64,000 nucleotides of DNA from Georgfuchsia toluolica (GCF_907163265.1 NZ_CAJQUM010000001.1:744001-808000), one strand, 5' to 3'. Positions 1 through 9,482 are shown, counted from the stretch's first letter. Translations and numbers: made by a program. The notes: generated by a model from the letters alone, not told the origin.

Positions 1-673
1 CTTCGTCGCCGTCGAGAGTAACTGCGGTTTTGCGGAAATTGGGCGTCGGCACTTCGAAGGGGAGAGTCATGAAGCGTTTGAGGAAAGCTGAGTCGTCCTT
101 CAGCGCCTCCCGGTATTGCGCCTCGCGCCTCAGTACCACCTCATGCTGCTGTGCTGTGGACACTCCGTGCTTCCTGGCGACGTTCTCGGCGGTGGCGAGC
201 ATTGTATGGCCGCCCAGCGGATCAAAATTGAAGTTGCTCATCACCCAGTCTTCGCTCGCTCCAGTACCACCCGGCCCCTGAGGATTGGGGTAATAGACGT
301 GCGGTCCATTTGAGGTGCGGTCACAGGTGACGGCCAAGGCTGCGCTGGCCATGCCCATTTCGATCTCCTGCGTCGCAGCGAGTAGGCAGCGCACGCTGGT
401 GGCGCAGGCCTGCATCAGCGTGGGCCCGCCAATCTGCGTCACGCCAGCCATTCCCGCGAGCCAGGGCAAGCCGTAGAAGGCGTGTTTCTGCGGCACAGAC
501 AAACCCAATACACCGTAATCGAAAGTCTCGGCGGGAATGCCGCGCTTTGAAAGTTCGCGCTTCACCACATGGGCGGCGAACTCGATGCTATGCAGGCCGG
601 CAAAGCTGCCCTGCCACCGGGCAAACGGCGTACTCCAGTATGCGCCATAGGGTATTTCGGCTTTGTATGCCAC
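1..673 (-). CDS. Thiolase (acetyl-CoA acetyltransferase family), 3' end outside window
   Basis: Reading the minus strand from a GTG at 671-673 gives an open frame of 224 codons running off the left edge. A GGAAGGAG ribosome site lies about 7 bases before the GTG. The protein begins VAYKAEIPYGAYWSTPF and contains the thiolase nucleophile region QACATSVR near residue 90 and a GGHTMLATAENVARKHG stretch typical of thiolases. Thiolases cleave 3-oxoacyl-CoA with CoA. Its position divergent from a HADH-ECH fusion in an aromatic acyl-CoA region suggests it performs the last beta-oxidation-like step after ring opening. The substrate cannot be told from the sequence, and the C-terminal Cys/His residues are not visible. 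Confidence 0.85.
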   Translation of the reverse strand, partial: MAYKAEIPYGAYWSTPFARWQGSFAGLHSIEFAAHVVKRELSKRGIPAETFDYGVLGLSVPQKHAFYGLPWLAGMAGVTQIGGPTLMQACATSVRCLLAATQEIEMGMASAALAVTCDRTSNGPHVYYPNPQGPGGTGASEDWVMSNFNFDPLGGHTMLATAENVARKHGVSTAQQHEVVLRREAQYREALKDDSAFLKRFMTLPFEVPTPNFRKTAVTLDGDE

Positions 674-1248
674 CAGTTTTCTCCTTCCAATTTTATGTCG
701 ATCTCTTGTCAATTTGGCCACTCCAGCCCGAGAACGAACGAAGTAACCGATGAACCGATGATCAACTTTTTTAATCTACGGTCAGGCTTGTTGCGAACAT
801 TAGTTGACTATCGATGGAAAGTCTACTGATTTTCTATTTATTAATGAAATATTTTTTGACTGCATTCGGAGGGGCAAAAAATTGAGTCCATCAACTGCCG
901 CAGCGCTCAAGGACCGACGCCCGGGACAACGTTGTCGCGCAAGGCAAATCGATGGGGCGGTGGAAACATCTCGCTGATGACTGCCAGTCACACCCCTACA
1001 GCCCTCGCGCGCCGTCGAAGCCTGCAACTGGAGCAGAATTACACTAACGATTCGTTTTACTGTTATTTTCCATTGATGTTACATTGATATTTACGTGTTG
1101 TTCGATATCATGTGCGCTTTCGAACATCCCTTCAATTTATGACACTTCCACGATCGCTAACTGACTATGCCATCAGTATTGGACGGTTGTCGCGGTACCG
1201 CACCTCATGACTAGGCACATTGAAAACTCGAATAAAGGAAAAGTGATA
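674..1248. promoter_or_regulatory. Divergent intergenic region, thiolase / HADH-ECH
   Basis: This 575-bp stretch has no convincing gene. It is AT-rich between about 765-860 and 1035-1140 and must carry the promoters of both divergent genes. I see an inverted repeat GTTCGA-N14-TCGAAC at 1100-1125 that could be a regulator site. I could not assign convincing -35/-10 pairs. Confidence 0.4.
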
Positions 1249-3264
1249 ATGACTACTGGTTACTTGAATCCCCTGCTCGTCTCCCCGCCCCGTCCGCTGC
1301 CGCGCGTGGTCGCTGTTATTGGCGCTGGCACCATCGGGCCGGATATTGGCTACTACCTCAAGAGTGCGTTGCCGGGCATCCGGCTTTACCTTGTCGATAT
1401 TTCCCAGACTGCCGTGGACCGCGCGATTCAGCGCTTTCATGACTACGCAGCCAAGGCGGTAGCGAAAGGCAAGATGAGTGCGGAAGAAGCCAAGGCGACG
1501 ACCAGCAATCTGGTGGGTACCCTTGACTACAATGACATTGCCGAGGCCGACTGGGTACTTGAAGCGGCCACCGAAAACATCGACTTGAAACGGAAAATCT
1601 TCGCCGCAATCGAAGCGGTAGTAGGTCCGGACGCACTGATCACGTCGAACACCAGTTCATTACCTGCAGCCGAAATATTCTCAAAGCTGAAGCATCCCGG
1701 ACGCGCTACGGTCACGCATTTTTTTGCCCCCGCCTGGCGCAATCCGGTAGTCGAAGTCATCCGCTGGCGACGTGCCGCTCCGGCAACCGTGGAATATCTG
1801 CGTTGGTTCTTCTGTAGCACCGGCAAGGTACCTTTGGTCACGGACGACGTGCCGTGTTTCATGCTTGACCGGATTTTCGACAATTGGTGCAACGAATCCG
1901 CGCTACTGCTTGACAAGGCGACTGCGGCCGAAATCGACAGCGTCGCCAATGAGTTCGTTCATGCCGGCCCCTTCTTCGTACTCAATCTGGCAAACGGCAA
2001 CCCAATCATCGTTGAGACCAATACACTGCAAGCTGAAACAGAAGGCGAACACTATCGGCCGGCGTCGATTTTCGGTTCAGTGGATCGCTGGATCACTGTT
2101 TCGCCCGGCAAATCGGTCCCCGTGGCGGCGGCGAAAAGTTCTGCGGTGCGTGAACGGTTGATGGGCATCCTGTTCTCCCAAAGCGTTGATATCCTCGATC
2201 GCTGCATCGGTGAACCCGCTGACCTCGATTTCGGTTGCCGCCAGGCACTGGGCTTCAAACGCGGGCCGCTCGATCTGATGCGAGATCTCGGCGAAAAAGT
2301 CACCGGACTCGCGCTGATGCGTCTGCGCACCGAACGCGCCGGAATGCCGATGCCGAAGAGGCCTTTCGCGGCCTATCAGAACTTCCTGCGTCACATTCTC
2401 GTCGATGACCTGGATGGTGTGAAGGTGATCACGCTGCGCCGCCCGGAAGCTCTCAATGCTCTGCACGATGAAATGACCGACGAAATCCTCTCCGTCATCC
2501 GTCGCTTCGAGAAGGATAGCCGAGTTATCGGATTCGTTCTCGTAGGCTACGGCAATCGCGCCTTCTGTGCCGGCGCCGATATCGGGCGCTTCGTCGATAT
2601 GCTGGGCGATGGACCAGCGTCGACGCAATATGCCCGCGATTGTTCGCGGCTGCTCGTTCATCTCGATCGAATGAAGAAGCCCGTTGTCGCCGCGCTGAAC
2701 GGCATGGCCCTCGGTGGCGGATTCGAACTGGCGATGCGTTGCCACGGTATCGTGGCCCTGCGCAGTGCCTGGATGCAAATGCCCGAGATAACTCTCGGCA
2801 TAGTCCACGGCATTGGCGCGATGGTCGTGCCGTATCGGCGTTGGCCAAAGGCATCCGCAGAATTCCATGACATGTTGCGCCAGGCCAAACGGCTAAAAGC
2901 AGACCGTGCCTTCGAACTCGGAGTTATTGATGACCTCGCCGAAGATTACCCGGATCTGATTCGGACTGCGATCGCTCGCGTCAAGTCGCTGACGGGTGGG
3001 GTCGTCGGAATTCCAGATGGTCCGGTAGCGATTGCAGAACTTGATCCAATTGCGCCAGTATCGGCCAGCGGGCAACCGCTGAGCGCCGAGGTGATTCGCA
3101 TCCTCGAAAACGCGATACGTACGGCCGCAGTCGCGCCGACCTTTGCAGAGGCGCTCGAAGTTGGATATCTGGCTTGGGGCGATAGCGCGTGTACTGCGGC
3201 CGCACGTGAGGGAATTACAGCCTTCAAGGACAAACGGAAGCCCGATTTCAGCAAGGTTGCATGA
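1249..3264 (+). CDS. 3-hydroxyacyl-CoA dehydrogenase / enoyl-CoA hydratase fusion
   Basis: A 671-residue fusion. Residues ~20-350 are an NAD-dependent 3-hydroxyacyl-CoA dehydrogenase: Rossmann motif VIGAGTIG near residue 25, then THFFAPAW and NPVVEVI carrying the His-Glu pair. Residues ~380-640 are a crotonase-fold enoyl-CoA hydratase with oxyanion-hole segments AFCAGADI and ALGGGFELAM and acidic residues in GGGFEL and MPEITLGI. The order HADH then ECH is the reverse of FadB/FadJ. Start: ATG at 1249 follows AAAGGAAAAG; an upstream in-frame ATG at 1207 lacks a clear ribosome site. It probably hydrates and oxidises CoA thioesters after dearomatisation; specificity is inferred only from its neighbours. 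Confidence 0.88.
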   Translation: MTTGYLNPLLVSPPRPLPRVVAVIGAGTIGPDIGYYLKSALPGIRLYLVDISQTAVDRAIQRFHDYAAKAVAKGKMSAEEAKATTSNLVGTLDYNDIAEADWVLEAATENIDLKRKIFAAIEAVVGPDALITSNTSSLPAAEIFSKLKHPGRATVTHFFAPAWRNPVVEVIRWRRAAPATVEYLRWFFCSTGKVPLVTDDVPCFMLDRIFDNWCNESALLLDKATAAEIDSVANEFVHAGPFFVLNLANGNPIIVETNTLQAETEGEHYRPASIFGSVDRWITVSPGKSVPVAAAKSSAVRERLMGILFSQSVDILDRCIGEPADLDFGCRQALGFKRGPLDLMRDLGEKVTGLALMRLRTERAGMPMPKRPFAAYQNFLRHILVDDLDGVKVITLRRPEALNALHDEMTDEILSVIRRFEKDSRVIGFVLVGYGNRAFCAGADIGRFVDMLGDGPASTQYARDCSRLLVHLDRMKKPVVAALNGMALGGGFELAMRCHGIVALRSAWMQMPEITLGIVHGIGAMVVPYRRWPKASAEFHDMLRQAKRLKADRAFELGVIDDLAEDYPDLIRTAIARVKSLTGGVVGIPDGPVAIAELDPIAPVSASGQPLSAEVIRILENAIRTAAVAPTFAEALEVGYLAWGDSACTAAAREGITAFKDKRKPDFSKVA

Positions 3265-3423
3265 CGACATACCCCTCTCCGTCGCGGGAGGGTAGTTATG
3301 CTCCATTGCTCTTGCGAATTATGCTCGGCGGCTCGGCTTCACGCCGCAGGGGGGGTGTCGCATTAATCATCGACCATGACAAGCGTGTTCTTTGCTGAGG
3401 CACACGTCATGCCCTGGACGCAC

Positions 3424-3765
3424 TTATGCCGCGAGTGCATAAAATTGATCGACAGAAGATAGCGGCACGCCTTTCGTCACGATCCTCTGACCCTTACGGA
3501 TCATGTGCATCAGTTCAATTCCAGCCAAAACATTGCAAGTGGTGTAGAAGGATTTGAAACCCAACATCGGCTTCGTGATTCGTTTCACTGAGCGGCTGTC
3601 TTGCTCAATCATGTTGTTCAGATATTTGTTCTGACGAACCTCGATCGACACTTCGCGATCTGGTTGATCTCATCCATGGCGGCTTCATTGGATCTGCTCT
3701 TGTCAATCGTGGCCTTCTCCGGATCGCCATTCGCGCGCATCGCTTTCTCGAAGAACCTGAGCGTA
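3424..3765 (-). pseudogene. IS6-family transposase remnant, frameshifted
   Basis: The minus strand encodes the C-terminal part of an IS6/IS26-type DDE transposase. The downstream frame (3651-3424) reads MSIEVRQNKYLNNMIEQDSR and then KPMLGFKSFYTTCNVLAGIE, the conserved end of this family with its catalytic Glu. The preceding part (about 3764-3650) reads RFFEKAMRANGDPEKATIDK in a different frame, including the middle Asp region, so a frameshift separates the two. The N-terminal half is missing. This is a dead fragment, not an active insertion sequence; terminal repeats were not found. Confidence 0.85.
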
Positions 3766-3774
3766 TTAGAAAAC

Positions 3775-4326
3775 TTACTTACCCTTCGATGCTCGTGAGG
3801 CAGCCTGTGACTGGATAGTGAGATGTCCCTTCAGTTTGTCCAACTGATCGGTAAGCTGGTGAAGTTCCGCTTGATGCAGGTCACTGAGAAGCGATGTAAC
3901 CCATCGCTTGTGCGCAATGGCCATTTTTTCGAAGAGATGCTTTCCTTTGGGAGTCAAGCTGACATAGTAGGCGCGACGATCCTTAGGATCGTCAAGCCGC
4001 AGGATCAAACCGTCCTCGACGAGCCGATCGGTCAGTGCGGTGATGTTTCCACAACTTACCATCAACAGTCGCGACAAGTCCTTCATCTTGACCCCTTCCG
4101 GATAGCGATAGAGTTGGGACATCAGGTCGAAGCGCGGCAGGGTAGTCTCAAAGTTATTGCGCAACTCTGTACGCAACCGGGTTTCCATGAGGTGATAGCA
4201 GGTAAGCAAGCGTACCCACATGCGCAGGGGAGTGTGGTCGTCGTCACTGGACGTGGGGTTGGGCAGTCCGTCAGATGTTGGCTTGCTGGTGGCCGCTCGA
4301 ATGCGTTTGGACATAGGCTTTGTCAA
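3775..4326 (-). CDS. MarR-family transcriptional regulator
   Basis: A 183-residue winged-helix regulator. Residues ~40-165 carry the MarR fold: recognition region LSRLLMVSCGNITALTDRLV and wing segment DDPKDRRAYYVSLTPKGKHLFE. The N-terminal ~35 residues are polar and probably disordered; ATG at 4314 is an alternative start. MarR proteins in aromatic-acid clusters usually repress catabolic genes and release DNA on binding the aromatic CoA thioester. It lies downstream of bamB on the same strand but after 373 bases, so it probably has its own promoter. I infer that it controls the bam and/or monooxygenase genes; no operator is proven. Confidence 0.85.
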   Translation of the reverse strand: MTKPMSKRIRAATSKPTSDGLPNPTSSDDDHTPLRMWVRLLTCYHLMETRLRTELRNNFETTLPRFDLMSQLYRYPEGVKMKDLSRLLMVSCGNITALTDRLVEDGLILRLDDPKDRRAYYVSLTPKGKHLFEKMAIAHKRWVTSLLSDLHQAELHQLTDQLDKLKGHLTIQSQAASRASKGK

Positions 4327-4699
4327 TCTTGGCTAATTCAAATCGGAGCCGGGGATCGGCGTGACCGAAGGTTTATGCGATATTGTAACTCGGCTGCGAT
4401 ACCTGAATTATTTATGCATGAACGAGTAGGTGCCTGTTTGGTCGCATCCTCGCACTCTTCATAGGTCAACCTGATTGAAGGCGGCCATATCACACGGCTA
4501 TCGTGCATTGAAGCAGAGGACAGCAGCGCGGCGACTGGCACGCCGTAATCTGCGGTGTCGATGGGTAGCGATTCATTTCGCGGGCGTTATGATGTTGGCG
4601 TGAAAACCTCATCAAGCCAGAAATGGCCGCCAGCACCCTTCAATTTCGCTTTTTGCAACGGAATAATCAGCCAAACAATCGATGTTTTGCAAGAGGCTC
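4327..4699. other. Intergenic region between bamB and the MarR gene
   Basis: I see no convincing gene in these 373 bases. They lie after the bamB stop and before the MarR start on the minus strand, so they should contain the regulator's promoter. No strong hairpin-plus-T-run terminator for the bam operon was seen. Confidence 0.4.
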
Positions 4700-6610
4700 T
4701 CACTTGTTCGGAATGATTCTCCGCTCGATGAGGTCATCCTTGACGTACGACAACTCGAACTTGTCCAGAGTCTCGGCCGTTGGAATGCCATCGTAGTTCC
4801 AGCCCTTGAATTCGTAATAGGCGTCGAGCAATTGCTTCTCGGCCTCGGGGTCGCGATGCTTCCAGTGGTCGGCGGGTGGCGCCTCATCGGCTCGTCGCAA
4901 GCCCCGGCGGATATTGATGGCGCGGATAAGGTTGCGGTTGCGGGCGGCGATTTTCCACAGTTCGTCCGAGTCGATGGACAAGCCCGTGGCCAGCGAAATC
5001 AATTCGGGCAGGTTGTAGATGTGATACGGCGCCCTGCCGCCGAACTGGCCCCGGAACGACGACAGGAAGGCGCAGGTGCCGATGGCATCATCCACGTAGT
5101 GCATGGTCTCGTTCCAGTCGCAGATATGGACGGACGCTTCGATAGTCGGATGCGTGCGCGGCTCCCATTCCAGCAGCCATTTCTTGAAGCGCTCCGGCGC
5201 TGCCTCCCAGCCGGCGACGTAGGCTTCGCGCTCGGCACGGTCGGCAATCGGTGTCTGCGGAAAGGAGCCTTCGATCTGGTTGATGGCCATTTTCTCGCCA
5301 GTGGCATACATCAGGAAGTAGGGATAGTTGACCATCGACAGCTTGATCGGCACCTGCTCGAACTTCTTCATGGTGTTGTGGTCATACACCTCGGCCCCCT
5401 TACCGATCTGACGGGCGGCGTGATAAACGCCATTGGCGAGCACGTCGCCTATCCCTTCGCGGCGAACAATTTTTTCCACGAGATAGAAGAAACGGCCCGC
5501 GCCGTCTTTCGGGAAATCCGGCAAATCGTCGTCGGTCAGAATCCCGGCCTCATAGAGCTCGATGGCGAAGGCCATCACTTGCGGCGTCGAATACGCATCC
5601 AGGCCGTATTCCTGGGTCAGCCCGATGATGTCGTAGTCGAATTCCAGATCTTCCATGGCCGCCATCGCGTAGGTCAGCTTGCTGTAGCACTTCTGGAAAT
5701 AGGGGCGCCGACCGGGATATTTGATCGCCTGATGGCAATCCTTGGGGCAGTTGTAGCAGCCGGTCCAGCGTACCCTCAGCTTCTCCTCCAGGGCAACCCA
5801 GGCCTGCTCACGCTCCTTGCTCCAGAAATTCTTCCTCCGCGCACGTGCGTTGCCCCAAGCGAAATTATCGACGTGGAACTCATCGCCCTCCCCATGTGCC
5901 ATCGTGTCGCCGGCGTGGGGGTTGTCATAAATTTCCCTAACCATGCGGTTACAGACCTGAAACAATTCGGCCGGCTTGGCCGTGTTGGTGTCCCTGGTGC
6001 CGCGAACCGCGATCGCCTTGAGCCGCTTGTCACCCATGATGACGCCAACCCCGCGCGACGCGCTGGAGTTACCGTGCTCAATGGAGGCCATGTAGACCCT
6101 GTTTTCGCCGGCCAGGCCGATGGCGGCCACCTGGATCCTTGAGTCATTCAATTCGGCCTGAATCATCTCCGCTGTTTCGGATGCACCCTTGCCCTGGAGA
6201 TGGGTGGCATCGCGAATTTCTACCTTGTCGTTGTTGATGTACAGGTAGACCAGGCTGGAAGCCTTGCCTTGAATTACTATTTTGTCGTATCCAGCGTGCT
6301 TGAGTTCGGGCCCGAAAAACCCGCCGAAGATCGAATGGGAATAGCGATCGGTCTGCGGCGAAATGGTATTCACCACGGTTCGATTGGCGCCGATCACCGG
6401 CGTGCCATGCAGCAAACCCGTGCTGAAAATAAGCAGATTGTCCGGGGAAAATGCATCCACCTCAGGCGGCACCCTGTCCCAAAGTATCTTGGCGGCCGTG
6501 CCTTGTCCGCCAAGATGAAGTTCCATCATTTTCGAGTCGGTTTCCACCCGTTCAATGTTGCCTGTCGCCAGGTCAATTTCCAAGTTGTAGCCAGCCTCTG
6601 CATATTTCAT
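4700..6610 (-). CDS. bamB: Class II benzoyl-CoA reductase active-site subunit BamB (AOR family)
   Basis: A 636-residue member of the aldehyde:ferredoxin oxidoreductase family, close to the usual BamB length. BamB carries W-bis-metallopterin and one [4Fe-4S] cluster and reduces benzoyl-CoA to cyclohexa-1,5-diene-1-carbonyl-CoA. The start MKYAEAGYNLEIDLATGNIE and the segment KILWDRVPPEVDAFSP match BamB as I remember it. Candidate cluster ligands are C285, C288, C292 (CYNCPKDC) and C514 (IGTCAF); C308 in YFQKCYSKL lies where the tungsten-ligating Cys is expected. The closing segment INIRRGLRRADEAPPADHW is also family-typical. The gene is last in the operon, 52 bases after bamI, an uncommon placement. 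A paralogue for another aryl-CoA cannot be excluded. Confidence 0.92.
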   Translation of the reverse strand: MKYAEAGYNLEIDLATGNIERVETDSKMMELHLGGQGTAAKILWDRVPPEVDAFSPDNLLIFSTGLLHGTPVIGANRTVVNTISPQTDRYSHSIFGGFFGPELKHAGYDKIVIQGKASSLVYLYINNDKVEIRDATHLQGKGASETAEMIQAELNDSRIQVAAIGLAGENRVYMASIEHGNSSASRGVGVIMGDKRLKAIAVRGTRDTNTAKPAELFQVCNRMVREIYDNPHAGDTMAHGEGDEFHVDNFAWGNARARRKNFWSKEREQAWVALEEKLRVRWTGCYNCPKDCHQAIKYPGRRPYFQKCYSKLTYAMAAMEDLEFDYDIIGLTQEYGLDAYSTPQVMAFAIELYEAGILTDDDLPDFPKDGAGRFFYLVEKIVRREGIGDVLANGVYHAARQIGKGAEVYDHNTMKKFEQVPIKLSMVNYPYFLMYATGEKMAINQIEGSFPQTPIADRAEREAYVAGWEAAPERFKKWLLEWEPRTHPTIEASVHICDWNETMHYVDDAIGTCAFLSSFRGQFGGRAPYHIYNLPELISLATGLSIDSDELWKIAARNRNLIRAINIRRGLRRADEAPPADHWKHRDPEAEKQLLDAYYEFKGWNYDGIPTAETLDKFELSYVKDDLIERRIIPNK

Positions 6611-6662
6611 TCTGTTGCCCCTTTCATGTTCATCTTGAACAGGTTTTTCTCTTGCATGCGGC

Positions 6663-7334
6663 CTAAGCCGTCACAGGGACCGGGGTGATGGGAATCACCG
6701 CTGGTTTAGCCTTGTGTGCCTTGGCATCATGGACTGCCGTCTTGACCAATCCTGGGAATGCAAGCGCTTCGGTCAGCATATAGGCAGCTTGCGCATAGGA
6801 AGTCGGGCACAGGGCGAAGCATTCCTGGCAATCCCAGCATTCCGTCTTGGCGACTTCCGGAATGAAGGCGATCTGGCGCACGGCGCCGTTATCGAAGAAG
6901 CTGACGGCGTTCTTGTGCTTGACCTCATCGCAGTAACGCACGCACAGACCGCACAGGATGCAGAACGACGCCTCCCGCTCGAAGCGGTTGCGGTCGGCCC
7001 CATACTCCTCGGCCAGCTTCACCAGTTCCGGCGCGTCCGGCGCATGGGCCATCAACTCCTCGACCAGCACCTTGCGGATCTTGTCGACCTTTTCCGAGCG
7101 GGTACGCACGACGATGTCCTTCGCCACCGGATACAGGCAGGAGACGACGTAGCTGGTCCAGCCGCGCGATTCGACTTCCACCATGCACAGGCGGCAGCCA
7201 CCGAAGGCCTCCAGCTTTTCGTGGTGGCACACCGTAGGGATGTGGATGCCCGCCTGCTGCGCCGCCTGGAGGACGGTCATGCCGGCCTTGGCCGTGACTT
7301 CCTTGCCATCAATCGTCAGGACGATTTCACTCAT
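6663..7334 (-). CDS. bamI: BamI-like iron-sulfur subunit (NuoG N-terminal type)
   Basis: A 223-residue protein resembling the N-terminal Fe-S part of NADH dehydrogenase subunit G or an HoxU/FdhB-like subunit. Residues ~1-80 are a [2Fe-2S] ferredoxin domain (TVCHHEKLEAFGGCRLCMVE). Later Cys sets CILCGLCVRYC near residue 128 and CWDCQECFALC near residue 170 should bind two [4Fe-4S] clusters. In class II benzoyl-CoA reductase the BamG/H/I module passes electrons between NAD(H) and the complex. The start overlaps the bamH stop by 4 bases, implying translational coupling. The C-terminal ~25 residues are Ala/Pro/Lys-rich and not conserved in type. Confidence 0.88.
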   Translation of the reverse strand: MSEIVLTIDGKEVTAKAGMTVLQAAQQAGIHIPTVCHHEKLEAFGGCRLCMVEVESRGWTSYVVSCLYPVAKDIVVRTRSEKVDKIRKVLVEELMAHAPDAPELVKLAEEYGADRNRFEREASFCILCGLCVRYCDEVKHKNAVSFFDNGAVRQIAFIPEVAKTECWDCQECFALCPTSYAQAAYMLTEALAFPGLVKTAVHDAKAHKAKPAVIPITPVPVTA

Positions 7335-8992
7335 TTCGTATCTCCACTACCGGCGGCGATGCGCGCTTCATACTCGGGCTTGAAATAGCGGAACATGCTC
7401 TTCAGCGGATCGCCCGAGGTCTTGCCCAAGGCGCACAGGCTGGCGACGTTGGTCACCTCGATCAGGTCCTGCAGGCGCTCGATGTCGCCCGGCTTGCCGC
7501 GGCCTTCGGTGATGCGGGTGAGGATCTGCAGCATCTGCTGCATGCCCTCGCGGCAGGGCACGCACTTGCCGCAGGATTCCTTGGTGAGGAAGTCCATCAG
7601 GTAGCGCGCCACTTCGACCATGTCGGTATCTTCGTCCATGAGCAGCAGGCCGCCGGCGCCGATCGGTGCGCCGAGCTTGGACATGCCGTCGAAATCGAGC
7701 GGGGCATCGATCAGATCGGCCGGGATGGAGCCGCCCATGGCGCCGCCGAAGTGGATGGCCTTGAGCGTCTTGCCATCGCACACGCCGCCGCCGATGTCGA
7801 ACACCAGGGTGCGCAACGGTGTGCCCATCGGCACTTCCACGACGCCGCTATTCACGACATTGCCCGACAACGAAATCAGCTTGGTGCCCTTGCTCTTCTC
7901 GGAGCCGATGCTGGTGAACCACTCGGCACCCTTGGCGATGATCTGCGGCACGTTGGCCCAGGTCTCGACGTTGTTGAGATTGCTGGGCTTGTCCCAGATG
8001 CCGGACACCGAGGTGCGGATGTACTTCGGCCGCGGCTCGGGCGGATTGCCTTCGATGGAGCGCATCAGGGCCGACGACTCGCCGGAGACGAAGATGCCGA
8101 CGTCGAAATGCAATTCGCATTCAAAGTCAAAGCCGCTGCCGAGGATGTTCTTGCCGAGCAGGCCGTATTCGGCGGCCTGGGCCAGGGCGTTGCGGACATG
8201 TTTTTCCAGCAGCGGCATGTCGTGGCGCGTGTACATGAAGCCCTTCTGCGCGCCGATGGCGTAGGCGCCGATGATCAGGCCTTCGAGGATCTTGTGCGGA
8301 TTGCCGGTGAGCATGGCCCGGTCCATGAAGGCGGCCGACTCGCCTTCGTGGCCGTTGACGATGACATACTTGATCTTCTCCGGCGCGTTCCTGGTGGTCT
8401 CCCACTTCGAACCGGCCGGGAAGCCGCCGCCGCCGCGGCCGCGCAGGTTGGCCTTCTTGACTTCGTCGAGCACCTGTTCCGGACTCATCGTGGTCAGGGC
8501 CTTGACCAGCGCCGCGTAACCGCCGACCGCCAGATAATCCTCGATGCGCATCGGATCGATCTTCGGGTTGTCGCCGATGAGCAGCCGCGTCTGGTGCTTG
8601 TAGAACGGCACCTCTTGCATATGCACGGCCTTGGCGCCGGTGTTCGGATCCTGGTACACCAGGCGCTCGACCACTTCGCCTTTCAACGTGGCGGCGATGA
8701 TCTCCGGCACGTCCGTGGGCCGGACCTCGAAGTAGCAGATGTCGCCGGGAGTGACGACGACGTTGGGTCCCTTCTCGCAGTAGCCGTGACAGCCGGTGGT
8801 CCTGACTTCAAGCTTGTCGCCCAACTTGTTCTGGTCGACATGGGCCAGGAAGGCGGCGGCAACCGCCGCCGAATCCATGCCGTCGCAGGCCGCGCCGGCG
8901 CAGACGGCGATGCAGGGTTTGGCGGGATCGCGCTGGGCGAGGATTTCGGCGCGGAATTTTTCCAGTTCAGCCGCTGATTGGAGCCTGGGCAT
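7331..8992 (-). CDS. bamH: BamH-like NADH-binding flavoprotein (NuoF type)
   Basis: A 553-residue NuoF-like subunit. Residues ~25-110 are an extra thioredoxin-like [2Fe-2S] domain (CAGAAC, later TGCHGYC). The flavoprotein core follows, with the NADH loop GRGGGGFPAG near residue 195 and the FMN region VNGHEGESAAFMDR. The last section has the N3-type [4Fe-4S] ligands SCGKCVPCREG and a later SLCALG. The FMN-loop sequence VNGHEGES departs from the CNADEGDPG of complex I NuoF. It should exchange electrons between NAD(H) and FMN within the Bam complex. It overlaps bamI by 4 bases and follows bamG by 9. Confidence 0.9.
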   Translation of the reverse strand: MPRLQSAAELEKFRAEILAQRDPAKPCIAVCAGAACDGMDSAAVAAAFLAHVDQNKLGDKLEVRTTGCHGYCEKGPNVVVTPGDICYFEVRPTDVPEIIAATLKGEVVERLVYQDPNTGAKAVHMQEVPFYKHQTRLLIGDNPKIDPMRIEDYLAVGGYAALVKALTTMSPEQVLDEVKKANLRGRGGGGFPAGSKWETTRNAPEKIKYVIVNGHEGESAAFMDRAMLTGNPHKILEGLIIGAYAIGAQKGFMYTRHDMPLLEKHVRNALAQAAEYGLLGKNILGSGFDFECELHFDVGIFVSGESSALMRSIEGNPPEPRPKYIRTSVSGIWDKPSNLNNVETWANVPQIIAKGAEWFTSIGSEKSKGTKLISLSGNVVNSGVVEVPMGTPLRTLVFDIGGGVCDGKTLKAIHFGGAMGGSIPADLIDAPLDFDGMSKLGAPIGAGGLLLMDEDTDMVEVARYLMDFLTKESCGKCVPCREGMQQMLQILTRITEGRGKPGDIERLQDLIEVTNVASLCALGKTSGDPLKSMFRYFKPEYEARIAAGSGDTK

Positions 8993-9001
8993 GATGTCTT
9001 C

Positions 9002-9454
9002 CTACTCGTAACTGTTGAGAACGGCTTCGGCCTTGTCAGGCGTCATCCTGCCGTAGTGCTTGCCGTCGACGATGAGTTCCGGCCCGATGCTGCAACTGCC
9101 GAGGCAGGCGCCGGTCTCGACGGTGAATTTGGATTCGGCATCCGTCTCGCCGGCCTTGAGACCGGTAAGTTCTTCCACCTTCTTCAGCAGCTTGGCTGCA
9201 CCGCGCAGGTGACAGGTCATGCCGGAGCACACATGCACCTTATGACGACCCTTCGGGGTCAGGCTGAAGGTCTTGTAGAAGCTGGCGATCTGCATCACCT
9301 GGGCGAAGGGCACTTCCAGCGCATCGGCAATGCGGTGCATCACTTCCCTGGGCAGCCAGTGGTTCTCGTGCTGGATCTCCACCAGCGCGTGAATCAGGGA
9401 ACCCGGCTGGCCGCGGTATTTTTCGATGATGGCGTCGATTTTCTTTTCACACAT
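9002..9454 (-). CDS. bamG: BamG-like thioredoxin-fold [2Fe-2S] subunit (NuoE type)
   Basis: A 150-residue NuoE/HoxE-like subunit. Residues ~15-70 form the helical part (LVEIQHENHWLPREV) and ~75-150 the thioredoxin-like domain. The four [2Fe-2S] ligands are visible as C-x4-C in VCSGMTC and C-x3-C in GACLGSC. ATG at 9454 is chosen because homology begins there; the longer open frame upstream only shadows bamF. NuoE-type subunits pair with NuoF-type flavoproteins, here the adjacent bamH product. Spacing of 28 bases to bamF and 9 to bamH supports one operon. Confidence 0.9.
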   Translation of the reverse strand: MCEKKIDAIIEKYRGQPGSLIHALVEIQHENHWLPREVMHRIADALEVPFAQVMQIASFYKTFSLTPKGRHKVHVCSGMTCHLRGAAKLLKKVEELTGLKAGETDAESKFTVETGACLGSCSIGPELIVDGKHYGRMTPDKAEAVLNSYE

Positions 9455-9482
9455 TTTGCATATCCCGTATGAGTGATTCGCT

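Noticed and set aside
4682-6142. Long plus-strand open frame opposite bamB (486 codons)
   Set aside because: It is antisense to a gene with clear AOR-family motifs; the translation shows no domain and follows from the GC-rich codon pattern. Similar shadows lie opposite bamH (7751-8977) and bamE (11878-13398).
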